A stretch of DNA of 64,000 nt from Paenibacillus contaminans (GTDB lineage Bacteria > Bacillota > Bacilli > Paenibacillales > NBRC-103111). The stretch is taken from positions 124,001 to 188,000 of the forward strand of contig NZ_QMFB01000005.1 of the NCBI RefSeq assembly GCF_003285015.1, given 5' to 3'. Below, one piece after another: positions 41,145-48,658 of the stretch. The position numbers and the translations under genes are program-made. Every line of letters starts with the position of its first letter. Within the stretch, counting starts at the first letter, position 1. The notes under the pieces were generated by a model. It did not search any database and had not been told where the DNA came from. It saw only the letters and a list, made by a program, of their open reading frames with translations.

Positions 41145-42653
41145 GTGAAAACAACTCAACTAAACAATCATGAAATCCGCTTCCGGCTGAGCTCTTGCCC
41201 GGAATATGGTCAAGCAAGCTTCTCCGGCATCGCTTCTCTCGGGATTGCGCTGGTGCTGGCGCTGAACAGCTACGACTTATCCGGCGCCGTCTTGAGGCCG
41301 GCCGTTCTGGCTGCGTGCATCGCGTATTTGGTTTTTGGGCTGCTGCAGCTGGCGGTAATGTCCCTTATTCGAAAGGACCTGCTTCGCAGCGGCGAGCTGC
41401 GTCGGTCCACCCGACGGTTAGGCTACGTGCTGCTGCTCAGCTTGCTGACGGCCAATATATTCGTCGGCAGTGCAGCATTCCAGCTGATCAAACGTAAGAA
41501 AAGCGCGGCTTACACCTTGGCCTTTTATACGCTGCTTACGACCTTGTTCGTATTCGCCGTCTCGGCATTAAACGTGTTCAAGCCTTACGTCGCCAATACG
41601 TTCCTGCAAGGAATGGCGCTGCTTTTGGCAGCGGCCGTGCTTCAGCTGATCGCTTTGGTGCTGGTGGCTCGCCGCGCTGACGATAAGCTCCTTCCTAAAT
41701 GGATGTGGGCCGTAGCCGTCATCCTGCTGGTCACCTCCTTAACAGGCAATTTGTTCGCCTTGTTCCTCGGCATCCTGTTGATCGCCAAGCTGCGCGACAA
41801 AGGATATTCGTCAGGCTCAAAGCTTAGCGATGTCGTCGAACGCTTGTCCAGAAGCTCCACTTCGATGCTCGGCCTGTTTTTTATCGGATTCCTGATGTCC
41901 ATAGCCGTATGCAGCTACCTAACGTTCGATTACGGAATGGCGATCGAAAACAATTACGGAGCGATTTTGCAGTCACCAAGCTTGGCTTACCCGCTCGGCA
42001 CCGATAATTTCGGCCGCGACCTTTTTTCCCGGATCGTTTTCGGCGCGCGGATCTCGCTGTTCGTCGGCCTTTTGTCCACGTTGATTCCGGTCGTGATCGG
42101 GGGCATTCTGGGTGCGATTTCCGGCTATTACGGCCGGCAAACCGATAACATCATCATGCGGGCGCTCGACATCTTATTCGCGATCCCCGGCATCCTGCTG
42201 GCGATTGCGATCATCGCCGCATTCGGCGCCAGCACGGTTAACCTTATTCTGGCGCTTAGCGTCGGAGCGATTCCGACTTACGCCAGGACGATGAGGGCGA
42301 ACGTTATGCTCGTCTCGACGCTCGAATACGTACAGGCAGCACGAGCGTTCGGCTCCGGCGATCTGGCGATTCTGTTCAAGCATATCGTTCCCAACTCCAT
42401 CTCTCCTATGATCGTCAAATCGACATTAACCATCGGGGGCGCAGTAATTTCGACCAGCAGCTTAAGCTACCTCGGCCTCGGCGTCGAGCCGCATATCCCG
42501 GAGTGGGGCAACATTCTAAAGGTCGGCAGCGCGTATCTGGAGACGCATTCGTTTACGGCCATCTACCCGGGTCTGGCCATCATCGCGCTCGTTCTCTCCT
42601 TCAACTTCTTGGGAGACGGGCTCCGCGACGCGCTCGATCCGAAGCTGGATTAA
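41145..42653 (+). CDS. OppC/DppC-type ABC permease with six-helix N-terminal extension
   Basis: About 502 residues, against about 290-310 for a normal OppC/DppC. The C-terminal 270 residues are standard: the OppC_N-like helix (MLGLFFIGFLMSIAV), the LGTDNFGRDLFSRIVFGAR motif, the EAA-loop LEYVQAARAFGSGDLAILFK and the end GDGLRDALDPKLD. The N-terminal 230 residues hold about six hydrophobic helices (for example LAACIAYLVFGLLQLAVM and WMWAVAVILLVTSLTG) with no family recognised. The GTG at 41145 is preferred over GTG 41136 because AGGTGG lies 5 nt before it. It sits 12 bp after the OppB-type gene and 136 bp before the binding protein. Confidence 0.9.
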   Translation: MKTTQLNNHEIRFRLSSCPEYGQASFSGIASLGIALVLALNSYDLSGAVLRPAVLAACIAYLVFGLLQLAVMSLIRKDLLRSGELRRSTRRLGYVLLLSLLTANIFVGSAAFQLIKRKKSAAYTLAFYTLLTTLFVFAVSALNVFKPYVANTFLQGMALLLAAAVLQLIALVLVARRADDKLLPKWMWAVAVILLVTSLTGNLFALFLGILLIAKLRDKGYSSGSKLSDVVERLSRSSTSMLGLFFIGFLMSIAVCSYLTFDYGMAIENNYGAILQSPSLAYPLGTDNFGRDLFSRIVFGARISLFVGLLSTLIPVVIGGILGAISGYYGRQTDNIIMRALDILFAIPGILLAIAIIAAFGASTVNLILALSVGAIPTYARTMRANVMLVSTLEYVQAARAFGSGDLAILFKHIVPNSISPMIVKSTLTIGGAVISTSSLSYLGLGVEPHIPEWGNILKVGSAYLETHSFTAIYPGLAIIALVLSFNFLGDGLRDALDPKLD

Positions 42654-42789
42654 GCCTTCGGTCTTTACCGGCAACATTTTCGGAATCCTCATTCATACTC
42701 CATCTACCTACTACGTTTCCAAACATGCGGGGGTGATGAATGAATGTGCGTTCATATAACAAATACTATTTTCATCAGGAGGGATTCAC

Positions 42790-44616
42790 TTGAAAAAAAG
42801 GGGTAAATTACTCATCCCGGCCATCCTCAGCGTGTCGCTAATGATGAGCGGGTGCACTTTGGCAACCAAGGACAAGTCGAACTCGCCGGCGCCTTCGGGG
42901 CAGCCGGCCGTCGACAGCAATCCGGTAGATATCGAGCTTCTGGCTATGAGCTCCGGGGAGACCGACGTTAACATCGTCCGCGATCAACTGACGAAAAACG
43001 GCTTCAACGTTAAGCTGAACCTTCAGCCGGATTACGGTACATTCAAGGCGCAGCAGGACGCAGGCAATTACGACATCGCATTGTCGAGCTGGACCACCGT
43101 AACCGGCAACCCGGACTACGCCGTGCGTTCGCTGTTCAAAACGGGCGGAGACTACAGCATCCTGGCCGACTCGGAGATCGACGAATTGATCGAAAAAGCT
43201 TCGACGCAGACGCAAGAGCAGTTCACGGACACGTACAAACAGCTCGAGCAGAAGCTCGTATTCGACAAGGCGTATATCGCTCCTCTTTACATTTCGGTCA
43301 AATCGCAAGCATTCAATCAGGAAGTCCTGAACAAGGATTCCGTACGGCTCTCGAAATCCCGCTCTCTCCCATGGGAAGAACTGGACTTCAAGGATGCCGC
43401 GAAACGCGCGAAAGATCCGATTATCCTGCAATCGACGCTGCCGACCTTGACGTCGCTGGATCCGATCAAAGGAAACGACGGATCGATCAACATCATCAAT
43501 ACAAACATGTATGTAAGGCTGCTCAACCTGACGGACGACGACAAGCTGACGCCGGAAGGCTCCCTGTCGTATAACTTCGCCATTGCCGAAGGCAACACCG
43601 ACTACTACTTCATCCTGCGGGACGACATCAATTTCGCCCAAATCAAGGATAAGCTGGCTGTCGATTCGGGCGAACGCGTAGGTGCGGACGACGTCATCTT
43701 CTCCCTGCTGCGTGCGAAGGACAAAAACTCGGTGCCGAACCACCGCACGTACACCTTGCATGAGCATATCAAAAACGCAGAGCTCGTAACGGATCCTTCC
43801 GTCCTGGAATCGATCAAGCAATCGGGCAGCTCCGAAACGGTTAAAGCCGGTCTGGAAAAAGGCCTTGGCGCCAAAATCTCCGGCCTGGTTTCCGATAAGA
43901 AGCAAGCAAACAGCAAAGAAGGCAAATACCAAGTCGTGAAATTGACGACGACCAACCCGTTCCCGCAGGTGCTGAATTACCTGGCTCACCAGTCGGCAGG
44001 TATCGTATCCAAGAAGCAAGTCGAGAGCATCAACACGTATGACGTCGCCAAATTCGACGTGAACAAAGACATCCCGTACGGCGACCAAAACACGGTAACC
44101 GAAGGCGCTAAATACAACAACACCCTGTTTACCAGCGGTCCGTACATTCTGTCGTACAAAAACGACTACGAAGCGGTCTTCCTCAAAAACCCGGCTTACA
44201 TGACGGGCACGAAACACGAACCGAAGGTCAACAACATCAAAGTCCGCTTTATTAAAGACGCCGACAGCACGCTGTCCGCGCTGCGCAGCGGCGAGATTCA
44301 CCTGTACTACGGCGTGTCGGAGACGAAGTTCGACATCGTTAAGGGCGACAGCAAGCTATCGCTGCAAACGATCCCGAGCAACGCCGTCTCGTACCTGCTG
44401 TTTAACACCAAAAACCGTGAAGTGGCGAAAAGCGCCGATCTGAGAAAAGCGGTGCTCTACTCCATCAATCAAGACGAGTTCCTCGCTTACTACAAAAACA
44501 ATAAATTCAAAGCCGTATCGACAGTCAGCCCGATCGTCAAAACCGGCCTTGAGCTTAAAGCCGATGCCGGCAAAGCCAAGGAATTCCTGAACGCGTACAA
44601 AGCAAGCAAAAAATAA
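42790..44616 (+). CDS. family 5 solute-binding lipoprotein, apparently circularly permuted
   Basis: A 608-residue lipoprotein (TTG start, AGGAGGG 6 nt upstream; lipobox LMMSGC with Cys22) that should deliver ligand to the neighbouring Opp-type permeases. Family: SBP_bac_5 (OppA/DppA). Normal members begin with the lobe I segment and end with a segment where a DPEKAKxLL motif leads into a lobe II strand, the DFDxxxxGW motif and PxIPLY. Here that last segment is at the N terminus: DIELLAMSSGETDV (47-60), AGNYDIALSSWTTVTGNPDY (91-110), then AYIAPLYISV (161-170). The usual N-terminal part follows (TLPTLTSLDPIKGNDGSINI, residue 216 on; GADDVIFSLLRAK near 298), and the protein ends at LRKAVLYSINQDEFLAYY plus AGKAKEFL, just where the lobe II segment would normally continue. 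Substrate unknown (peptide or related). Confidence 0.9.
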   Translation: MKKRGKLLIPAILSVSLMMSGCTLATKDKSNSPAPSGQPAVDSNPVDIELLAMSSGETDVNIVRDQLTKNGFNVKLNLQPDYGTFKAQQDAGNYDIALSSWTTVTGNPDYAVRSLFKTGGDYSILADSEIDELIEKASTQTQEQFTDTYKQLEQKLVFDKAYIAPLYISVKSQAFNQEVLNKDSVRLSKSRSLPWEELDFKDAAKRAKDPIILQSTLPTLTSLDPIKGNDGSINIINTNMYVRLLNLTDDDKLTPEGSLSYNFAIAEGNTDYYFILRDDINFAQIKDKLAVDSGERVGADDVIFSLLRAKDKNSVPNHRTYTLHEHIKNAELVTDPSVLESIKQSGSSETVKAGLEKGLGAKISGLVSDKKQANSKEGKYQVVKLTTTNPFPQVLNYLAHQSAGIVSKKQVESINTYDVAKFDVNKDIPYGDQNTVTEGAKYNNTLFTSGPYILSYKNDYEAVFLKNPAYMTGTKHEPKVNNIKVRFIKDADSTLSALRSGEIHLYYGVSETKFDIVKGDSKLSLQTIPSNAVSYLLFNTKNREVAKSADLRKAVLYSINQDEFLAYYKNNKFKAVSTVSPIVKTGLELKADAGKAKEFLNAYKASKK

Positions 44617-44638
44617 GGAATTCTAAAGAGAATCAAAA

Positions 44639-44842
44639 GAGACTGCCTCAACCGCCGCTAGGGCGTGTCTGATAACTCCGAGGGGAGCAGATTTTGCCGA
44701 ATTTTTGTTCCATGCAAGGCGCGTTTGTGAAGGCGTACCGGGGGTACGTCAAGCAAACGGAACGAAGCAGGGGGCGAAAAGGCGGTGAAAGATGACCCTG
44801 AGTGGGTTTTCAGACACGCCCTAATGCGGCCGGGGCAGTCTC
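44639..44842 (+). terminator. operon terminator split by a mobile element
   Basis: AGAGACTGCC (44639-44648) pairs with GGCAGTCTCT (44833-44842), inner CCGC with GCGG, followed by TTGTT. Without the inserted element the loop would be about 8 nt. The arms now lie about 185 bp apart. Confidence 0.65.
44661..44821 (+). mobile_element. 161-bp MITE-like element with TA target duplication
   Basis: Ends GGGCGTGTCTGATAAC and GTTTTCAGACACGCCC are inverted (14 of 16 positions pair), flanked by TA on both sides (44659-44660 and 44822-44823). The interior has further inverted segments (TTTTGCC / GGCGAAAA, TTCC / GGAA, CGTTTG / CAAACG, GTACC / GGTAC), so the whole element can fold into one long hairpin. 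No coding sequence. The TA duplication and ends fit a non-autonomous derivative of an IS630- or IS5-type element. It sits exactly in the loop of the transporter terminator. Confidence 0.8.
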
Positions 44843-44886
44843 TTTGTTCACAAATACACGCACGCCATTAAAAGGAGCGATCATTC

Positions 44887-45342
44887 ATGTCTTCTTCCGA
44901 GAACCGTCAAAGCAAGCTGTCCCAATGGGACGCCCTCATGCTGGAATCGTTAACCGCATACGGCTGGCCCAAGGAGGAGCTGCTCCGCCGCATCCATGCA
45001 GGCGAGCTGCCTCAGGACGAGAGCAAATTTCAGTTCGACTACAAGCAATTGACCGCATCTGCCGCAAACGATTCGGCCGCCTTCGAAGACGCCGTCTACA
45101 ACGGCTACCAGATCAAGTTCAACACGCTGCGGGGCATCGCCAGCTGGATTCTCCTGGCCTTGGGCGAGGAGGCCGAGCTCGGTCTGGAGCCCGGACAAGA
45201 GTCGATCTCCGCCAAGCTCACCGCGGATGAGCGCAGCCGCTTGGCTTCGACGCTTTCGTACGGCTGGGTCATACACGGAGAGCACCAAGGACCGGCCGGC
45301 GAGAAGTCGGTCTACCGCATCGAGCCGTTGAACAGGCTTTAA
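44887..45342 (+). CDS. hypothetical protein, 151 residues
   Basis: A soluble, acidic, mostly helical protein with a good ribosome site (AAGGAG, 9 nt before ATG). It reads like a real gene: ordered composition, Trp/Tyr spread (WDALMLESLTAYGWPKEELL, SWILLALGEEAELGLEPGQE) and a basic-acidic end. No signal peptide, membrane helix or recognised domain. It follows the transporter operon after the split terminator and is 45 bp from the end of the MITE-like element. Role unknown. Confidence 0.72.
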   Translation: MSSSENRQSKLSQWDALMLESLTAYGWPKEELLRRIHAGELPQDESKFQFDYKQLTASAANDSAAFEDAVYNGYQIKFNTLRGIASWILLALGEEAELGLEPGQESISAKLTADERSRLASTLSYGWVIHGEHQGPAGEKSVYRIEPLNRL

Positions 45343-45440
45343 CTCGGCAAAAGTCTGCCGCACCGTTTGGCGAGAGTTGCGTATTCCCTTTGCAGCGCCG
45401 AGATACTCTCAGTCGGAGGCGGGCTTGCCATGTCTGGTAT

Positions 45441-45678
45441 TTATTCGCCGGTTTGTCGACCGCCGGCCTTCTCCTTGGCCATATCCAGCAAATGCCGAGG
45501 CAGCGCGGTCAATTCCTCCGTGCTTGCCGTAATCTTTTTCCGTAGCCGCCGCTTGGGCATGAACCATGTCGGCGGATTCTTTTATTTCATGCGAGATTTC
45601 TGCGATTGAGGTCGTCACTTGCATGATGCTTTTCGTATATTCCGTCATCGCGTTCATCAAGCCTGCTAGGTGTTCCAT
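45441..45678 (-). pseudogene. remnant of a methyl-accepting chemotaxis protein (C-terminal end)
   Basis: On the minus strand, EYTKSIMQVTTSIAEISHEI then ESADMVHAQAAATEK is the coiled signalling region near the C terminus of a chemoreceptor. One extra base after ATEK breaks the frame; in the next frame the text continues naturally as ITASTEELTALPRHLLDMAK and stops at TAA (45443-45441). Nothing of the sensor, membrane helices or HAMP is left upstream. A truncated and frameshifted gene. Confidence 0.65.
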
Positions 45679-45866
45679 TACGAAGGATATTTCTTCATCG
45701 CGCCGGCTTTTCCTTATTCCGCACGTTATCGCACGGTCTTCGGAAGCAAAGATCCGCTGAATATTTTACTTGTCGAATAAAGGAATTTCATGGCTTCGTG
45801 TGGAATAGTCCACATGAATCCCCCCTTCCAGATATTTGATATTTGTTCAGCAGCGAGGTGGACGAG

Positions 45867-47360
45867 ATGCAATTTCGTTTCGGAATTAAATTGACGGTTA
45901 CCATGATCGTTTTTGCTGTCGCTATTTCATTTGCCATTGCAACATCGGACCATCTAAGGTTAAGAGAACAAGCCATACATAACAAAACGGATCAAGTGCG
46001 TCAGTATGAACGAATGGCCAAATATGCGCTGGAAACGATTGAGAAAGCTTACCTGGTGTTCGGAGCAAATGTCGCGACGAAAATGCGCGAAAACTCTTTT
46101 TTTCTAATGAACATGTACGAACGCAATCCGAATTTCGACGAATGGGATTTCGCTTCGCTTAAACGAATGCTTTCCTTGGATATTTATATTATCAACAGCA
46201 GCAATGTCGTTACGCACAGCAGTATGGCGCGGGATGTCGGGATCAACTTCTCGGAATGCTGCAGGAAGCTCGCCCAGGTGCTGGAGGAGAAAAGAAATGC
46301 GGGCGAGTTTTTCCATGACGGCATTGACATCGAGCAAAAGTCCGGTGCCATCAAAAAATACAGCTACATGCCGACGCGCGACAAAAAGTTCACGATCGAG
46401 CTGGGCTATTCGCTTGAGGAAGGCGATATTTTCAATAAATTCAATTTCCTAAGCACGATTGACGAGCTTGTGCAAAACTCCCCTTCGATCAACGAGGTCA
46501 ACGTATTGAACATCGGCGGCATCGCGTTCGGGGAATCCGAAGACGCTTCGGGCCGCAAGCTGACGGAGGAAAGAAGAGCCTATTTCGAGCGAACGCTCAA
46601 CACGGGGCAAACGACCGAATTTACGGGGCAATGGCAAAATGAGCCGGCTATTTACCGCTATGTCCACTATGTTTCGGAATTCGACACGGGGACGACGCAA
46701 AACAAGGTTCTCGAAATCATCTATAACGACAAAGACTTGCAGTTGATTTTAAGCGGCAATAAAAAAACGTTCGCTTGGCAGCTCGTCGTCATTTTAGCGA
46801 TTACGGTCGTCTTGTCTTTGCTTATATCCAGATGGGTGGCCAAGCCGATGTACCTCGCTTTCCACGATAGTCTGACGGGCTTGAAGAACAGGGCCGCCTT
46901 CGATGAGCTGCTGGTCTCGACCATAGCCAAAAACAAAGGGAATACCGCAATCCTGATGATCGATCTCGACAATTTTAAGCTGGTCAACGATCATTTGGGG
47001 CATGACATGGGCGACCAATTGTTAAAAAGCGCAGCTCACTGTATACGCTCGATCGCCCGCAAGGAGGATATCACGATCCGATTGGGCGGCGACGAATTTG
47101 TTCTCATTATGCCTTCCGCAAGCAAAATGCAGGCCGAGGATGCCGCAAGCAGGATCATCGAAGCGATCGTAACGTCTACCGCTCAAGAGTTCCAGCTGAA
47201 GGACGAGAAAGTAACGGTCAGCATCGGAATCTCGCTTTTCCCTGAGCATGGCGCCGATCCGGAAACCTTATGCAAGAAGGCGGATATCGCTTTATACGAA
47301 TCGAAGGAAAGAGGCAAAAACCAATACCGGTTTTATCGCGAATCGAGCAAACAAGGGTAA
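45867..47360 (+). CDS. membrane-bound diguanylate cyclase (GGDEF)
   Basis: 497 residues; makes cyclic di-GMP from two GTP. A membrane helix (residues about 5-25), an external sensor region of about 280 residues (Cache-like, not assigned with certainty), a second helix (WQLVVILAITVVLSLLISRW) and a GGDEF domain. The active-site motif is intact: RLGGDEFVLI. An RxxD inhibitory site (RKED) lies exactly five residues before GGDEF, so product inhibition is expected. Substrate-binding LAFHDSLTGLKNRAAFDELL and the C-terminal LCKKADIALYESKERGKNQY are typical. No EAL domain. The ATG at 45867 is chosen over upstream TTG codons because GAGGTGG lies 5 nt before it. A terminator follows. Confidence 0.93.
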   Translation: MQFRFGIKLTVTMIVFAVAISFAIATSDHLRLREQAIHNKTDQVRQYERMAKYALETIEKAYLVFGANVATKMRENSFFLMNMYERNPNFDEWDFASLKRMLSLDIYIINSSNVVTHSSMARDVGINFSECCRKLAQVLEEKRNAGEFFHDGIDIEQKSGAIKKYSYMPTRDKKFTIELGYSLEEGDIFNKFNFLSTIDELVQNSPSINEVNVLNIGGIAFGESEDASGRKLTEERRAYFERTLNTGQTTEFTGQWQNEPAIYRYVHYVSEFDTGTTQNKVLEIIYNDKDLQLILSGNKKTFAWQLVVILAITVVLSLLISRWVAKPMYLAFHDSLTGLKNRAAFDELLVSTIAKNKGNTAILMIDLDNFKLVNDHLGHDMGDQLLKSAAHCIRSIARKEDITIRLGGDEFVLIMPSASKMQAEDAASRIIEAIVTSTAQEFQLKDEKVTVSIGISLFPEHGADPETLCKKADIALYESKERGKNQYRFYRESSKQG

Positions 47361-47479
47361 TCGTCCGTTACGCCCCGGTTTACCGGGAAGTCGAACGGAT
47401 CGGCAGCATGTATACTTTTATGAGATTTTAAAAATTTCCTATAAAGCGCCGCCGTCACCTGTGATAGAATAGAAGAAAG

Positions 47480-47509
47480 CTCAAGTTGAACTCTTGCTTG
47501 AGTTTTTTT
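47480..47509 (+). terminator. Rho-independent terminator after the diguanylate cyclase
   Basis: CTCAAG (47480-47485) and CTTGAG (47497-47502) with an 11-nt loop, then seven T. The rest of the gap to 47706 holds a small hairpin CGCTTTC-tt-CGAAAGCG (about 47594) but no gene or promoter I can support. Confidence 0.75.
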
Positions 47510-47706
47510 AAATATCAGCATTTATATGTTTCATGTTCCTTATGCCTGATATTTTATCGGTGAACACGCCTGACCTTATCTTAGGCTTACGAAGTCGCTT
47601 TCTTCGAAAGCGTTCGGGACGGCGAAACCGTTTATACTTGTTCGTTACACGCTCAACAGCATTCATATAACTCACAAGCACAACAGCTACGGAATGGAGA
47701 CCCGTC

Positions 47707-48582
47707 TTGAAAACGTTTAAAAAGGTTTATATCGAAGTTACCAGCGTTTGCAATCTAGCATGCAGCTTCTGCCCGCAAACGGGACGGCAAGCGAAATTCA
47801 TCCAGCTGGATGCATTCAACCGCGTACTGGACCAAATCAAGCCGCATACGAACCATATTTATCTGCACGTTAAAGGCGAGCCCCTGCTCCACCCGAAAAT
47901 CGACGAGCTGCTCGACGCCAGCCATGCCAAGGGGTTCAAGGTCAACATAACGACGAACGGAACGCTGATTGTCAAAAACCGGCATAAGCTTCTGGGCAAG
48001 CCGGCGCTGCGCCAAATGAACTTCTCGCTCCATAGCTTCGACGGGCATGAGGGATCGGTCGACCGCGAAAACTATTTGGCCAACATTCTCGCCTTCGTCC
48101 GGGAAGCGGTCGAGCATAACGTCATCATTTCGTTCCGGCTGTGGAATCTGGATCAGGACAATGTGACGAACATGCAAAGAAATCGTAACCGCGAAACGCT
48201 CGAGGTTCTTGAGCAAGCCTTCAACCTGGACTTCAAGATCGAGGAAAAGGTAATGCCGGGCAGCGGGGTGAAAATTGCCAAAAACATCTATTTGAATCAG
48301 GAATACGAATTTCAGTGGCCTAGCCTGCAAGCGCCGGAGGACGACGGCAAAGGCTTCTGTCACGGGCTGCGCACGCAAGCCGGCGTTCTGGTCGACGGCA
48401 CGGTCGTCCCTTGCTGCCTCGATGGCGAAGGAGTCATCAACTTGGGTAACGTTCATACGTCTTCTTTCTCGGAAATCGTAGAGAGCGAACGGGCGAACAA
48501 TCTGTTTTACGGATTTTCGCGGAGAGAAGCCGTCGAGGAATTATGCAGAAAATGCGGATACAGACAGCGATTCGGCACATAG
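47707..48582 (+). CDS. radical SAM protein with SPASM-like C terminus
   Basis: A 291-residue iron-sulfur enzyme. TSVCNLACSFCPQTG gives the CxxxCxxC cluster motif (Cys15, 19, 22) that binds 4Fe-4S and S-adenosylmethionine. KGEPLLHPKI is the usual GEPLL block and INTTNGTLI-type sequence (ITTNGTLI) follows. The C-terminal region has extra cysteines (GFCHG, VPCCLDGEG, LCRKCGYRQRF) as in SPASM/twitch proteins, which bind one or two further clusters and often modify peptides or act on sugars. TTG start with GGAG 7 nt upstream. No precursor peptide or partner gene was recognised nearby, so the substrate is open. Confidence 0.9.
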   Translation: MKTFKKVYIEVTSVCNLACSFCPQTGRQAKFIQLDAFNRVLDQIKPHTNHIYLHVKGEPLLHPKIDELLDASHAKGFKVNITTNGTLIVKNRHKLLGKPALRQMNFSLHSFDGHEGSVDRENYLANILAFVREAVEHNVIISFRLWNLDQDNVTNMQRNRNRETLEVLEQAFNLDFKIEEKVMPGSGVKIAKNIYLNQEYEFQWPSLQAPEDDGKGFCHGLRTQAGVLVDGTVVPCCLDGEGVINLGNVHTSSFSEIVESERANNLFYGFSRREAVEELCRKCGYRQRFGT

Positions 48583-48658
48583 CCTGAATGAATGATCAAG
48601 CGTTCCGGCATGTAATCGTTTATCCGGTATCATGGAATCCGACAGGAGGTTCCCTTAC

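Noticed and set aside
42838..44301. 487-codon antisense frame over the binding protein gene
   Set aside because: Composition is that of a shadow (V/R/F-rich) and the plus-strand gene is certain.
47707..48582. Radical SAM peptide-modification cluster (sactipeptide or similar)
   Set aside because: No precursor peptide, exporter or protease gene was found nearby; the enzyme stands alone.
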